Shown: one piece after another, positions 54,108 to 64,000 of the stretch
Position numbering within the stretch: position 1 is the stretch's first letter
How the letters are laid out: the number at the start of each line of letters is the position of its first letter
Source of the DNA: Paenibacillus xylanivorans
GTDB taxonomy: Bacteria; Bacillota; Bacilli; Paenibacillales; Paenibacillaceae
Assembly: GCF_001280595.1 (NCBI RefSeq)
Contig: NZ_LITU01000061.1
Coordinates: 91,233 to 155,232, forward strand
Direction: 5' to 3'
DNA length: 64,000 bases
The notes under the pieces: generated by a model
Database searches by the model: none
What the model was told of the DNA's origin: nothing
What the model saw: only the letters and a program-made list of their open reading frames with translations
Translations under genes and position numbers: made by a program

Positions 54108-55340
54108 TTAGAAAGCCCAGTCGCCGTTCAGGAAGATGGCTTCACGCTCGCCATTCGCTGTGACGCCGTAAATGTTCGTTTCCGGTGAACCCATCATGAA
54201 GTCCACGTGTGTAATACTGGAGTTCATGCCGCGAGCTGCCAGCTCCTCGGTTGACATGGTCTTGCCGCCATCAATATTGAAGGCATAAGAGCTGCCGATC
54301 GCGAGGTGACATGAAGCATTCTCATCATATAGCGTTGTGTAATAGAGAATACGGCTTTCCGAGATTGGAGAATGGAAGGGCACCAAAGCGACCTCGCCGA
54401 GATAATGCGAGCCTTCATCCATATTGATGAGTCTTTCTAGTGTATCCTGACCTTCTTCGGCATGGAAATCAATGATGCGTCCGTTCTCAAACGTAAGGGA
54501 GAAGCGATCAATGATGCTTCCGCCATAACTAAGTGGTTTGGTGCTGGACACTTTGCCGTTCACCCCATATTTGGCTGGCGCTGTGAATACTTCCTCTGTC
54601 GGAATGTTGGCCACAAAACGGGTGCCTTGTTCGTTAATACTTCCAGCCTGGGCCCAAATGTGCCCTTCAGGAAGCTCAACGGTAAGGTTGGTTCCCGGTG
54701 AGACAAAATGCAGAGCTTTATATTTTTTGCTGTTCAGGGCAACTGCTTTGTGTTCCAAACGCTCGATATGTTGCTCCCAAGCCGCTACAGGATCTTCCAG
54801 GTCGGCTCTAACAGCGGCAAAAATGGCTTCCCAGAGCTGTTTCATCTGCTCGGCAGGGGGAAGATCAGGGAAGACTTTGTCGGCCCAATCCGGTGAAGGA
54901 CAGGCCACTCCTGTCCAGCTCATTTTGTCGGCCTGCTGATACTGACGGTATTTGGACATCGCCTGACCATATGTACGCTGGTGGGTGGAAATGCGTTCAG
55001 GATCAATGCCTTTCAAGAGGTCTGGGCTGGATGACAAAACGGTCAAGAACGCAGCATTGTTCGCTGCCAGCTCCTCAAGTTCAGCGGCATGCCATTTCGG
55101 CGGGTCCTGGAACGAATCCTCTGGCGCCATTTCAAACCGCAGCCGATTGACTGTTTCGTCTCCGTATTTGACGATGACTTTCTTTGCTCCGGCTTCGTAG
55201 CCTTTGCGCACCAACAAACGCACAAATTCAGCCGTATCAATCATAGCACTGATGACAAAGATTTGTCCGGGCTGAACGTTCGCGCCTACTTTTACGGCCA
55301 GTTCAGCATAACGATCCAGTTTTTGTTCAAAACTCAACAT
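54108..55340 (-). CDS. M29 aminopeptidase (copy 1)
   Basis: 410 residues of the thermophilic aminopeptidase family M29. Metal-ligand motifs: IPTEEVFTAP, MDEGSHYLGEVALVP, LYDENASCHLAIGSSYA and HVDFMMGSPETNIYG. It removes N-terminal residues from peptides in the cytosol using two metal ions. ATG 55340 follows GGAGGAAC; a longer upstream frame reads through leader. It lies 95 bases after a closely similar paralogue (copy 2) on the same strand. Confidence 0.92.
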   Translation of the reverse strand: MLSFEQKLDRYAELAVKVGANVQPGQIFVISAMIDTAEFVRLLVRKGYEAGAKKVIVKYGDETVNRLRFEMAPEDSFQDPPKWHAAELEELAANNAAFLTVLSSSPDLLKGIDPERISTHQRTYGQAMSKYRQYQQADKMSWTGVACPSPDWADKVFPDLPPAEQMKQLWEAIFAAVRADLEDPVAAWEQHIERLEHKAVALNSKKYKALHFVSPGTNLTVELPEGHIWAQAGSINEQGTRFVANIPTEEVFTAPAKYGVNGKVSSTKPLSYGGSIIDRFSLTFENGRIIDFHAEEGQDTLERLINMDEGSHYLGEVALVPFHSPISESRILYYTTLYDENASCHLAIGSSYAFNIDGGKTMSTEELAARGMNSSITHVDFMMGSPETNIYGVTANGEREAIFLNGDWAF

Positions 55341-55435
55341 ATCAAGTTCCTCCATATCATTGAATGACCCGCATACGCAGGAAAAGAGAGGAGTAATCCT
55401 CTCTCTCATTTCACCGTTTCATTTTACTGTTTAAA

Positions 55436-56668
55436 TTAAAAAGCCCAGTTGCCTTGCAGGAAGATTGGCTCCTCGCTACCTTCAGAAGTGACACCGTTAA
55501 TATTCATTTCTCCTGATCCAATCATGAAATCCACATGAGTGAGACTGGAGTTCATGCCATGATTGATCAGTTCTTCCTTGGACATTGTTTTGCCGCCTTC
55601 CAAACAGAAGGCATACGCATTACCGATCGCCAAGTGGTTGGATGCATTTTCATCAAAGAGGGTGTTATAGAACAAAATATTCGTATCGGAAATCGGTGAT
55701 TGATGTGGAACAAGAGCTACCTCGCCCAGATAATGTGCGCCTTCATCCATTTCAATCAAGCTTTTTAGTGAATCTAGTCCTTGTTCAGCAGTATAATCGA
55801 TGATTCGACCATTCTCGAAAGTGAGGGAGAAGCCGTCAATCAGGTTACCGCCATAGCTCAGTGGCTTGGTGCTGCGAACTGTACCGTTAACTCCGGTTTT
55901 CAGTGGAGCAGTGAATACTTCCTCTGTAGGCATATTGGCAACGAAGACGTGTCCCAGCTCATTGATGCTGCCACCGGATACCCATAGATGACCTTCAGGA
56001 AGCTCAATGGTCAGATCAGTGCCAGGGGCAGTATAGTGAATCTTTTTGTATTTTTTCTCGTTGAGCAAATCAGCGCGGGAGTCGAGATTCAGCAAATGCG
56101 TTTTCCATTCGGCGACAGCATCCTGCTCACCAATGCGAACGGTTTTGAAGATGACATCCCACAATTTATCGATTTGCTGCTCTGTCGGAAGATCAGGGAA
56201 TACTTTGGCTGCCCATTCAGGGGAAGGAACTGCCACAATGGACCAGCTGAATTTGTCTGCCATCTGATAGGAACGATATTTCTCCATCGCTTTACCGCGA
56301 ACTTTCTGACTAGTCACGATCCGCTCCTGAGGAACACCCGCAAGCAAGTCCGGATTTTCTGCGATAACGTGCAGAATGGCCGCGCCTTCTTCTACGAGTT
56401 CAGTCATTTCACCTGCAAACCATTTCGGTTCAATGGAGAAGGACTCTTCCGGTGCGAGATCATAGTGAAGACGTGTTATCACCTCGTCGCTCCAGTTTAC
56501 TTTGACCAGCTTGGCACCTGTGCCATAAGCGGCTTTGACGATCAGGCGCACAAAATGCGCTGCCGAGATTGGTGCGTTCACGACGAGAGTTTGCCCAGGA
56601 TGGACATTGACACCGACTTTGACAGCCAGTTCGGCATATTGTTGTAAATTCGTTTCAAAATTGTTCAT
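55436..56668 (-). CDS. M29 aminopeptidase (copy 2)
   Basis: 410 residues, same length and order as the downstream paralogue. Motifs MPTEEVFTAPLK, MDEGAHYLGEVALVP, LFDENASNHLAIGNAYA, HVDFMIGSGEMNING. Both copies keep all ligands, so both should be active; differences in the N-terminal third (for example WSDEVITRLHYDLAPEE versus YGDETVNRLRFEMAPED) may shift specificity. ATG 56668 with AGGAGG upstream. First gene of a two-gene unit produced by tandem duplication. Confidence 0.92.
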   Translation of the reverse strand: MNNFETNLQQYAELAVKVGVNVHPGQTLVVNAPISAAHFVRLIVKAAYGTGAKLVKVNWSDEVITRLHYDLAPEESFSIEPKWFAGEMTELVEEGAAILHVIAENPDLLAGVPQERIVTSQKVRGKAMEKYRSYQMADKFSWSIVAVPSPEWAAKVFPDLPTEQQIDKLWDVIFKTVRIGEQDAVAEWKTHLLNLDSRADLLNEKKYKKIHYTAPGTDLTIELPEGHLWVSGGSINELGHVFVANMPTEEVFTAPLKTGVNGTVRSTKPLSYGGNLIDGFSLTFENGRIIDYTAEQGLDSLKSLIEMDEGAHYLGEVALVPHQSPISDTNILFYNTLFDENASNHLAIGNAYAFCLEGGKTMSKEELINHGMNSSLTHVDFMIGSGEMNINGVTSEGSEEPIFLQGNWAF

Positions 56669-56882
56669 GCTATTTTTTCCTCCTGTTTGGTATAATGTCG
56701 TAGCTGTTTGTTATTATAGTCCTCATTACAGGTATGTAAGGAGTCAGTATGGTTCCCTCATTGAATAAGGTATACGTTGCTACGATATATATTGTACAAT
56801 TAACCAATAATAATTACCAAACTAGGTTTACCATAAATTGTGGAGACCTGCAACAGATGAGAGTTTAAAGGAGAGAACGATT

Positions 56883-57149
56883 GTGAATATTGAGATTATT
56901 CGTGCAGAGATGCGTCGTGAGGATGAGAAGAATTTTGTAGGAAACACGGTTTTTCGTGCAGAAGGCGAAAAGTCAGTTTATGAAATTACGTTCATGAGCA
57001 AGAACGGCAAGGATTGGGATTATAGTCTGCATTTCACCGAGCAATCCGGTGATGAAGAGGAATTGCTTCGTATGGACGAGCTGTTGGAAAACGATGACGA
57101 TATGTACAATCAGTTGCTTGATGCGGCACTGGAGGCATATCCGGCGTAA
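56883..57149 (+). CDS. Small acidic protein (88 aa)
   Basis: 88 residues, acidic, soluble: MNIEIIRAEMRREDEKNFVG then KSVYEITFMSKNGKDWDYSL and an acidic C-terminus. No family recognised; similar short conserved proteins occur in Paenibacillus. GTG 56883 with AAAGGAGAG upstream. A terminator follows, so it is a separate unit. Confidence 0.7.
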   Translation: MNIEIIRAEMRREDEKNFVGNTVFRAEGEKSVYEITFMSKNGKDWDYSLHFTEQSGDEEELLRMDELLENDDDMYNQLLDAALEAYPA

Positions 57150-57196
57150 TTTGTCCGAGATATTCTTGTTCTATTATGGAATGTAGCTGATTATAC

Positions 57197-57236
57197 TAGA
57201 CGGTGTATGCCTGAAACAGGGTGTCCACCGTCTATT
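57197..57236 (+). terminator. Rho-independent terminator
   Basis: AGACGGTG/CACCGTCT stem with ATTTTATT tail. Confidence 0.75.
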
Positions 57237-57333
57237 TTATTGGAATTAAGGAATAGATGCTCCAGAAAAGGGAAGTCTACGACAGATGAATAGAACCAGA
57301 GAGACAATCCGCCTGAATGGGAGGTAACCGTGA

Positions 57334-58143
57334 ATGGCATCTGACAATTTGATTACAGCAGGAATGACGGGACTTGAAGAAGTCGGGCACGATATCCTCA
57401 GTCTGCGTACACTGTTCGTTAATGTTGTGTTCATCGGTGAGCCGGGAAGCAGGAACTGGGTGCTCGTGGACACTGGAATGGCGAGTTTCACTGATCAGAT
57501 CCTTCATGTGGCATCAGAGCGTTTTCCAGGTCCACCGTCGGCGATTATTTTGACGCATGGTCACTTTGACCACGTTGGAACCGTCATTGAACTGGAACAA
57601 TTCTGGGGTGTTCCGGTGTATGCACACCCACTGGAACTTCCTTATTTAACAGGTGTAAAGGATTATCCTCCTGCCGATCCTTCCGTAGGTGGCGGTTTGA
57701 TGGCACGATTGTCATTCGCATATCCCAATGAAGCTATTAATCTGGATGATCGGATATTCAGTCTGCCAGAAGACCATTCAATTCCAGGTGTCTCTGGATG
57801 GGAATGGCTGCATACACCCGGTCATACACCGGGCCATGTCTCGCTATTTCGGAAAGAAGACCGTATCCTGATTGCAGGAGACGCGATTGTCACCGTAAAA
57901 CAGGAATCGCTCTGGAGTGTGCTGCTTCAGGACAAACAGTTGCACGGTCCACCTGCATATTTCACGACGGATTGGCAAGCGGCCCATCAATCAGTTCAGC
58001 ATATTCGAAGACTGGAGCCGATCGTTGCCGTTACCGGGCACGGGCATTTCTTAACCGGAGAAATGCTGAGGGATTCGTTGGAGAGACTCGATCTTGATTT
58101 CGAACAGACCGCCGTTCCGGATCACGGCAAATATCTGGATTAA
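57334..58143 (+). CDS. MBL-fold metallo-hydrolase
   Basis: 269 residues. Zinc motif THGHFDHVG (about residues 74-82), then HTPGHTPGHVSLF, GDAIVTVK and VTGHGHFLTG give the metal-binding His and Asp residues of the metallo-beta-lactamase fold. Substrate unknown; lactonase-like or glyoxalase-II-like activity is possible. ATG 57334 with GGGAGG upstream. Confidence 0.9.
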   Translation: MASDNLITAGMTGLEEVGHDILSLRTLFVNVVFIGEPGSRNWVLVDTGMASFTDQILHVASERFPGPPSAIILTHGHFDHVGTVIELEQFWGVPVYAHPLELPYLTGVKDYPPADPSVGGGLMARLSFAYPNEAINLDDRIFSLPEDHSIPGVSGWEWLHTPGHTPGHVSLFRKEDRILIAGDAIVTVKQESLWSVLLQDKQLHGPPAYFTTDWQAAHQSVQHIRRLEPIVAVTGHGHFLTGEMLRDSLERLDLDFEQTAVPDHGKYLD

Positions 58144-58222
58144 TAAAGCCGATGCCATACATGGCATTCCAATGAAATCTGGAATGATTCCATTATGGAC
58201 GCAAAAACGGATGGAGAAATGG

Positions 58223-58256
58223 AGACAGCCACGGAGCTTCGTAGCTGTCTTTTTTG
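58223..58256 (+). terminator. Rho-independent terminator
   Basis: GAGACAGCCACGG/GTAGCTGTCTT stem and T-run. Confidence 0.85.
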
Positions 58257-58364
58257 TCGTTCCATCATGAATTTGTTTTCTATCATAGATTGGTATTTTG
58301 TGCGCGGTCATGATATAGTCGAGCCGTATAATATAACCTTAGTATGCAGGAGGTACATATAACG

Positions 58365-59375
58365 ATGACACAGCAAAATACAGCTTTCGAAGAACGATTT
58401 GGAGGTATACCAGCCATCTGGCTTCGTTTTAATCAATTCGAAGCGGCTGTCATTCCGAGCGTGGGTGCTAACCTTGTCGCGTTCCGTGATACAGAGCAGG
58501 GGTTCCGTTATTTGCGTGAGCCGGACCTGGAACATATGGACGAGTTTATGGCTGCACCTGCCGTATACGGAATTCCGATTCTTTCCCCACCAAATCGTTA
58601 TGAGGATGGTCGCTTCCCCTGGAATGGTGAAGTCTATCAACTACCTATAAACGAACCAGCTACAGGCAACCATTTGCACGGATTCCTGCATGATGCCGAG
58701 TGGAAGGTTGAGGGATACGGATCTGACGAGTTGGAGAGTTATGTTGTGCTTAGTCAGGAAGTGAAGGACGGACATGAGTTCTACAAATACTTGCCATTCA
58801 CCTTCACTGTGACGCTCCGTTATTCACTGAGTAGCCTGGGACTCCAGCAGCAATTGAATGTCCGCAATAACGGAAAGGAACGTATGCCGAATTTGTTCGC
58901 ATTCCATACAGCTATTAGCGTACCTTTTGCACCTGAAAGCCAGGCATCCGATTATACGGCCAAGGTAACAATTGGTCAGCGTCGCGAACTGAATGAACGT
59001 TCTTTGCCTACAGGACAATTTCAACCGCTTACACCAGAGGAAGAGCAATTAAAGGGTGAAGGCGTTAGTCCGTTTTTTGCAGCCATGGACAACCACTACA
59101 CGGCTCAACCGCAGAATGGGCGTAACTATATGGAGCTTACTGATAATCGTACCGGCGATAAGCTGGTGTATGATGTAGGGACGTCCTACAAGCACTGGAT
59201 GATTTGGAATAACAACATGGGGGGCGACTTCTTCTGTCCTGAGCCACAGATGAACCTGGTTAATGCTCCAAATGTACAAGGCATTCCTGCTGAAGATATC
59301 GGTCTTATTGGACTTGAGCCGGGTGAATTATTCGAACAAACCAGTCGTCTGTACCCAATCAAGCCGCAAAAATAA
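58365..59375 (+). CDS. Aldose 1-epimerase family protein
   Basis: 336 residues of the galactose mutarotase-like fold. NRYEDGRFPWNGEVYQLPIN, NHLHGFLHDAEWKV with the catalytic His, LFAFHTAISVPF, and a C-terminal FFCPEPQMNLVNAPN with the catalytic-type Glu. It would interconvert sugar anomers in the cytosol; the exact sugar is unknown. ATG 58365 with CAGGAGG 10 bases upstream. Confidence 0.9.
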   Translation: MTQQNTAFEERFGGIPAIWLRFNQFEAAVIPSVGANLVAFRDTEQGFRYLREPDLEHMDEFMAAPAVYGIPILSPPNRYEDGRFPWNGEVYQLPINEPATGNHLHGFLHDAEWKVEGYGSDELESYVVLSQEVKDGHEFYKYLPFTFTVTLRYSLSSLGLQQQLNVRNNGKERMPNLFAFHTAISVPFAPESQASDYTAKVTIGQRRELNERSLPTGQFQPLTPEEEQLKGEGVSPFFAAMDNHYTAQPQNGRNYMELTDNRTGDKLVYDVGTSYKHWMIWNNNMGGDFFCPEPQMNLVNAPNVQGIPAEDIGLIGLEPGELFEQTSRLYPIKPQK

Positions 59376-59592
59376 ACGTTCACACATTTTGCTGTACGCT
59401 TACATTTTTGTCGAAAAGGTGAAAATCTAGCAGACAATCATGTATAATATGACAAGATACACAAGCTTTGCTCATAAAGAGCATTTTGCGTATATTCCAA
59501 AAACGACTTTGGAATACGCAAGATGCTATGAAAAAGAATGTATACGTATTTTTGTAGAGACCCAAACCATCTTTTTGGAGGAGGAAAAGCAA

Positions 59593-60981
59593 GTGGAATA
59601 CCGCATTGAGAGAGATACGTTAGGTGAAATGAAAGTACCAGCCGACAGGCTGTGGGGAGCTCAAACGCAGCGCAGCAAGGAGAACTTTCCGATTGGTCGC
59701 GAGCATATGCCGATGGAAGTCGTACGTGCTTTGGCTATTTTGAAAAAAAGCGCTGCTGCCAGTAACCATAAATTAGGTAAATTGTCCGCTGCCAAATCGG
59801 ATGCTATCGCTTATGCAGCTGACGAAATTATCGCAGGGCGAATTGATGATCATTTCCCGCTCGTGGTATGGCAGACGGGTAGCGGAACGCAGTCCAACAT
59901 GAACGTAAACGAAGTTATTGCCAATCTGGGTAACCAATTGCTTGAACAGAAGGGCAAGGAAGAACGTCTGCATCCGAATGATGATGTGAACATGTCCCAG
60001 AGCTCCAATGATACATTCCCAACTGCTCTGCATGTGGCAGGTGTACTTGCTGTTGAAGATCAACTTTTGCCGGCGATTGCGGTGCTGAAAGCCACTTTTG
60101 CAGACAAATCGGAAAAATTCAAAGAAATTATCAAAATTGGACGAACCCATCTTCAGGATGCAACGCCAATTACACTCGGTCAGGAGATCAGCGGCTGGGA
60201 AGCGATGCTCGATAAGAGTGAACGCATGATTCGGGACAGTGTTAATTATATGAAAGAACTCGCCATTGGTGGTACAGCTGTGGGAACCGGAATTAATGCA
60301 CATCCTGACTTTGGTGATTATACAGCCAAGGAAATTGGCAAGCATACCGGCAAGGATTTTGTATCAGCACCAAACAAATTTCACGCGCTTACAAGTCATG
60401 ATGAAGTGGTCTACGCTCACGGTGCAGTTAAAGCGCTTGCAGCTGACTTGATGAAAATTGCCAATGATGTTCGCTGGCTGGCTAGTGGCCCACGCAGTGG
60501 TCTGGGAGAGATTCGCATTCCGGAGAACGAACCGGGCAGTTCCATTATGCCGGGTAAAGTGAATCCAACCCAGAGCGAGGCGATGACCATGGTGGTTACG
60601 CAAGTGATGGGGAACGATGCGGCGATTGGCTTCGCGGCAAGTCAGGGCAACTTCGAGTTGAATGTGTTCAAACCTGTTATTATCTATAACTTCCTGCAAT
60701 CCGTTCAGCTTCTTGCTGATTCCATCGTTGCATTTAACGATAAATGTGCGGTGGGCATTGAGCCTAACCTCAGTCAGATTGAACATAATCTGAATAACTC
60801 GCTTATGCTGGTTACTGCTCTTAATCCGCACATCGGTTATGAGAATGCAGCCAAAATTGCCAAGCTTGCGCATAAGGAAGGACTGTCTCTGAAAGAAGCT
60901 ACATTACAGACAGGTCTGCTTACGGAAGAGCAATTCGATCAGTATGTTGATCCAGCGAAAATGATTGCCCCGAAAGCCTAA
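59593..60981 (+). CDS. fumC: Fumarate hydratase class II
   Basis: 462 residues. [69 protein letters not shown] and the fumarase/aspartase signature [15 protein letters not shown]. It interconverts fumarate and malate in the TCA cycle as a tetramer. The start is GTG 59593 after GGAGGAGG; the longer frame from 59440 is leader RNA. TATAAT at 59444-59449 may be its -10. Confidence 0.95.
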   Translation: MEYRIERDTLGEMKVPADRLWGAQTQRSKENFPIGREHMPMEVVRALAILKKSAAASNHKLGKLSAAKSDAIAYAADEIIAGRIDDHFPLVVWQTGSGTQSNMNVNEVIANLGNQLLEQKGKEERLHPNDDVNMSQSSNDTFPTALHVAGVLAVEDQLLPAIAVLKATFADKSEKFKEIIKIGRTHLQDATPITLGQEISGWEAMLDKSERMIRDSVNYMKELAIGGTAVGTGINAHPDFGDYTAKEIGKHTGKDFVSAPNKFHALTSHDEVVYAHGAVKALAADLMKIANDVRWLASGPRSGLGEIRIPENEPGSSIMPGKVNPTQSEAMTMVVTQVMGNDAAIGFAASQGNFELNVFKPVIIYNFLQSVQLLADSIVAFNDKCAVGIEPNLSQIEHNLNNSLMLVTALNPHIGYENAAKIAKLAHKEGLSLKEATLQTGLLTEEQFDQYVDPAKMIAPKA

Positions 60982-61018
60982 TGAATCATTATCATGCGAA
61001 CTTCATTCCAATAAACAA

Positions 61019-61046
61019 GCGGCCTGCATATGCAGGTCGTTTTTTA
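61019..61046 (+). terminator. Rho-independent terminator
   Basis: CGGCCTGCA/TGCAGGTCG stem with TTTTTT tail after fumC. Confidence 0.88.
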
Positions 61047-61164
61047 GCTCGTGAGGTTCGTGAACGTGAACTAATGCTTGTCAGTCTATACGTATACATA
61101 TAAACTACATATGCGACTTTTTTTTAATCGATCGGAATTGTTTATTTCATTGGAGGTTTCTGCG

Positions 61165-63909
61165 TTGTTGAAAAAGAGAAGATTCACGATACGCTCCAAA
61201 ATTCTATTGGGCTATCTAGTGGTTGTGTTGTTATTTGGTGCCGTTTTGCTGGTACTATCTGCCCAAATTGATGCATCGCAGAAGGAAATCGATTTTATCA
61301 GCCACCACGACCTGGAAGTACATAACCTGACCAACGCAATCGAGAAAAATGTTCTGAATATGGAAACAGGACAGCGGGGATTCATGATTACCGGGGAAGA
61401 AAGTTATTTGGAGCCATACAACCAAGCGCTAACCCAGTGGAACTCCAATTATGCCGAACTGTATGAGCTGGTTAGCGATAACCCATCCCAGCAAATGACT
61501 CTGGAAACCATCAAAACACATATTGTCCGCTGGATTGATGTTGCCGGAGCAGCCTCGGTAGCCCTAAAGAGACAAGGAGATCAGGAAAAAGTTATTGAAT
61601 TTTTCCATTCCGATCCGGGGAAAAGCGAAATTGATCTGTTAAGATCCCAGTTCGAGAACTTCCGCAATACAGAGTTGCGCCTCACGGAAAGCCGGGTGAC
61701 CGAGCTGGCGGCGCGAAGCTCCACACTGCTTACCATTATGTACACCTTATGGGCTGCCGTTGCCGGACTATCTGTTGCCGCAGCCCTTGTGATTTCGGGC
61801 AATATTGTCAAGACCCTGCGTGAAGTCAAACAAACCATTAGCGACATATCTCAAGGCGGCAATCTTACACAGCGTATTCTTGTCCGAACACATGATGAAG
61901 TCGGTGATTTGGGCCAGGAGACGAATATATTGCTGGACACGGTACAGGAACAGAATCGACTTAAGGATCGGGTTGCCAGTATTGCTACGCTCTTGCAGAA
62001 TCCTACGAGTCTGGAGGGACTGTCACGGTTGTTCCTAAACCAGGTCGCTATCCTGCTGGAAGCCCCTTATGGCGTGTTATATGCAATGAAAGAGAACCGT
62101 CTCATTCGTGTTGCTGCGTATGCAGTAGATGGAGAGAAGGAGCGTTCCCTCGGTAAAGTGTCTGTTGTACCGGGTGAGGGATTAGTCGGTCAGAGTGCGA
62201 TCGAGAAACGGGTTTTGCAGATAAACGACTTGCCGCAAAATTATATTCGCATCTCTTCGGGACTTGGTGATGCTCCAGCTGCGTCACTCACGGTAGCCCC
62301 AGTGGTATTTGAAGGTAAAACGATAGCTGTAATCGAACTGGCTTCCATGAAACCGATTCAATCAACGGAGACAAAGCTGCTGACTGAACTAATCGAAATC
62401 TTCGGGGTCTCGCTTCATTCCACTGTCACACGCATGGAATTACAGCATTTGTATGATGAGTCCCAGGTACTGAATGAAGAATTGCAGACACAATCGGAGA
62501 AACTGCAGGCACAGACCGAAGAGATGGTGTCCCAGACGGAAGAATTGCATATGCAGACAGAAGAACTGTATATGTTGAACGAGCGTCTGGAACTGCAAAA
62601 AAATGCGGCTGAGACCTCTGCCAGCGAACTTGCAGAAGTAGCGGATCAGTTACGGACAAGTTCTGGTTACAAGTCTGAGTTTCTGGCGAATATGTCGCAT
62701 GAACTGCGTACACCGCTGAACAGTATGCTGATTCTGTCTGAGATTTTGGCAGAGAACAAGCATCAGCACTTAAACAGTGAAGAACAAAAATATGCTTCGG
62801 TGATCCATGCATCAGGCAAGGACCTGTTGAATCTGATTAATGATATTCTCGATCTTTCCAAGGTGGAAGCCGGGGAGATGGAAGTAGATTTGAATGATGT
62901 CTATCTTGAGAGCTTACCCGAAGCGATGAATCAATATTTCCTGAAAACGGCTGAGCAAAAAGGAATTGTTTTCCGGATTCAGCTTCAAAGCCCTTTACCG
63001 GAAACGATTGTTTCCGATGAGATGCGGTTACACCAGATTTTGAGGAATTTACTCTCCAATGCATTCAAGTTCACCAATGAAGGTGAAGTGGCCTTAACCA
63101 TCTCCAGAGTGAGCCTGGTCAATTCTGAAGAAAACGGGGTAGAGGCGGATGTCATAGCCTTCTCGGTTAGTGATACCGGAATTGGCATTTCTGAAAACAA
63201 ACTGTTGCAGATCTTTGATGCGTTCAAGCAGGCAGACGGAGCCACAGCCCGAAAATACGGTGGAACCGGACTAGGACTGTCGATCTCTCAATCCCTTGCC
63301 AATCTGTTGGGAGGATCAATCTCGGCAACTAGTCGCGAAGGACAAGGAAGTGTGTTCACCCTATTCCTCCCGCTTAGAAGGGAAGAGCCTGAGGTTATAC
63401 AGAACTCCAGATTGTTCTTGAACGAAGTTGCCGTGACTGCTCCTGAAACAAACAGTACTTCAGTGGCAAATTCAACAAACGTTGAGATGCTGCTGACTCC
63501 ACTCGAAGAATCATTGCTGAATGGCCGCCAGGTTCTTGTTGTCGATGATGACATTCGAAATGTTTATGCATTGGCAAATGCCCTTGAGCAGTATGACATG
63601 AAGGTGATTACAGCTCAGAATGGCTACGAGTGTCTGGAGATGTTAGAGAGCGGAGAAGCGAATCCGGATATTATCTTGATGGATATCATGATGCCAGAGT
63701 TGGATGGATATGAGACCACTCGCCAGATTCGTGAGAGATTAAATCTTAAGCAGCTGCCTATTATTGCTCTGACTGCCAAAGCCATGAAAGAAGATCGTGA
63801 TAAATGTATCGCGGCAGGAGCCTCCGATTATATTAGCAAACCGCTGAATATGAAAGAGGTACTGTCCCGGATGAAATTATGGCTGAGTCATGAATCATTG
63901 GGAATCTAA
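61165..63909 (+). CDS. Hybrid sensor histidine kinase (CHASE3-HAMP-GAF-HK-REC)
   Basis: 914 residues. N-terminal helix (about 10-33), CHASE3-like sensor with ETGQRGFMITGEESYLEPY, second helix near 190-210, HAMP, GAF domain (about 270-430), a heptad-rich signalling coil (repeats of QTEEL), HisKA with FLANMSHELRTPLN (phospho-His), HATPase_c with NAFKFTNEGE, DTGIGI, and GGTGLGLS; then a REC domain with VLVVDDD, phospho-Asp in ILMDIMMPELDGYE and PIIALTAKA. It autophosphorylates and passes phosphate to its own receiver. TTG 61165 with GGAGG at 61152-61156. No partner regulator gene follows within the window (last 91 bases empty). Confidence 0.93.
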   Translation: MLKKRRFTIRSKILLGYLVVVLLFGAVLLVLSAQIDASQKEIDFISHHDLEVHNLTNAIEKNVLNMETGQRGFMITGEESYLEPYNQALTQWNSNYAELYELVSDNPSQQMTLETIKTHIVRWIDVAGAASVALKRQGDQEKVIEFFHSDPGKSEIDLLRSQFENFRNTELRLTESRVTELAARSSTLLTIMYTLWAAVAGLSVAAALVISGNIVKTLREVKQTISDISQGGNLTQRILVRTHDEVGDLGQETNILLDTVQEQNRLKDRVASIATLLQNPTSLEGLSRLFLNQVAILLEAPYGVLYAMKENRLIRVAAYAVDGEKERSLGKVSVVPGEGLVGQSAIEKRVLQINDLPQNYIRISSGLGDAPAASLTVAPVVFEGKTIAVIELASMKPIQSTETKLLTELIEIFGVSLHSTVTRMELQHLYDESQVLNEELQTQSEKLQAQTEEMVSQTEELHMQTEELYMLNERLELQKNAAETSASELAEVADQLRTSSGYKSEFLANMSHELRTPLNSMLILSEILAENKHQHLNSEEQKYASVIHASGKDLLNLINDILDLSKVEAGEMEVDLNDVYLESLPEAMNQYFLKTAEQKGIVFRIQLQSPLPETIVSDEMRLHQILRNLLSNAFKFTNEGEVALTISRVSLVNSEENGVEADVIAFSVSDTGIGISENKLLQIFDAFKQADGATARKYGGTGLGLSISQSLANLLGGSISATSREGQGSVFTLFLPLRREEPEVIQNSRLFLNEVAVTAPETNSTSVANSTNVEMLLTPLEESLLNGRQVLVVDDDIRNVYALANALEQYDMKVITAQNGYECLEMLESGEANPDIILMDIMMPELDGYETTRQIRERLNLKQLPIIALTAKAMKEDRDKCIAAGASDYISKPLNMKEVLSRMKLWLSHESLGI

Positions 63910-64000
63910 TCTTTTAGTTCGTGAATAAACAATATTGAACCTGAAAATAAAACCTATGCCCGTTGCGCAATGATTTAAAATGTACCCTATAAGATGGACA

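Noticed and set aside
1..64000. tRNA, rRNA, CRISPR, prophage or origin
   Set aside because: None of the expected conserved sequences or repeat arrays was seen in a full reading of both strands.

Overview
The window looks like a chromosomal segment of a spore-forming, Gram-positive Firmicute, most likely Paenibacillus or a close relative. Supporting signs are the cwlJ-gerQ spore-germination pair, strong AAGGAGG-type ribosome sites with frequent TTG and GTG starts, many lipoproteins and glycoside hydrolases, CHASE3-type hybrid sensor kinases, and short operons separated by strong rho-independent terminators. I see no rRNA, tRNA, CRISPR array, prophage or replication origin. The region is ordinary chromosome with one small patch of mobile-element decay (about 7.2-10.2 kb).

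Layout. 0-3 kb: CsaA-like chaperone, a frameshifted GH5 cellulase-like lipoprotein, and a Fur-boxed siderophore-binding lipoprotein. 3.3-7.1 kb: an AraC regulator divergent from an S1 sulfatase and its formylglycine-generating enzyme. 7.2-10.2 kb: remnants of IS30 and IS200/IS605 transposases, an intact AraC/GyrI-like regulator, a frameshifted AraC gene and the C-terminal stump of a drug-efflux MFS protein. 10.3-17.7 kb: HelD helicase, a GH2 glycosidase and an APC permease. 17.8-23.7 kb (minus strand): YqcI/YcgG protein, LysE exporter, DUF1989 protein, amidase, and an EamA/DMT transporter behind an FMN riboswitch, then DinB. 23.8-30.3 kb: CGNR-type regulator, amidohydrolase, APC permease, an unrecognised protein paired with a tyrosine recombinase. 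30.7-37.9 kb: L-lactate dehydrogenase, an Asp-box/YCF48-like lipoprotein, small proteins, DUF2500, an SDR and a secreted protein made of two tandem barrel-like repeats. 38.1-42.9 kb: cwlJ-gerQ, an ECF sigma-DUF1835 fusion, alkaline phosphatase. 43-52 kb: CorC/HlyC-type membrane protein, ArsR regulator, a five-gene oligopeptide ABC transporter operon, a small secreted protein. 52-64 kb: ECF sigma/anti-sigma pair (sigma frameshifted), two tandem M29 aminopeptidases, MBL hydrolase, aldose epimerase-like protein, fumarase C and a hybrid histidine kinase.

Most noteworthy: (1) an ECF sigma factor fused in frame to DUF1835 with a perfect Shine-Dalgarno and ATG inside the linker, so one gene may yield two products; (2) the OppD-like ATPase has Gly in place of the Walker A Ser/Thr; (3) an FMN riboswitch in front of an EamA/DMT transporter, pointing to riboflavin transport; (4) a duplicated barrel protein whose N-terminal copy carries Lys where the C-terminal copy has the acidic residue of the DIEP motif; (5) at least four genes each broken by a single-base loss at a short base run, which may be real decay or a sequencing artefact. 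No single cluster here is clearly a new system; the candidates above are the best leads.
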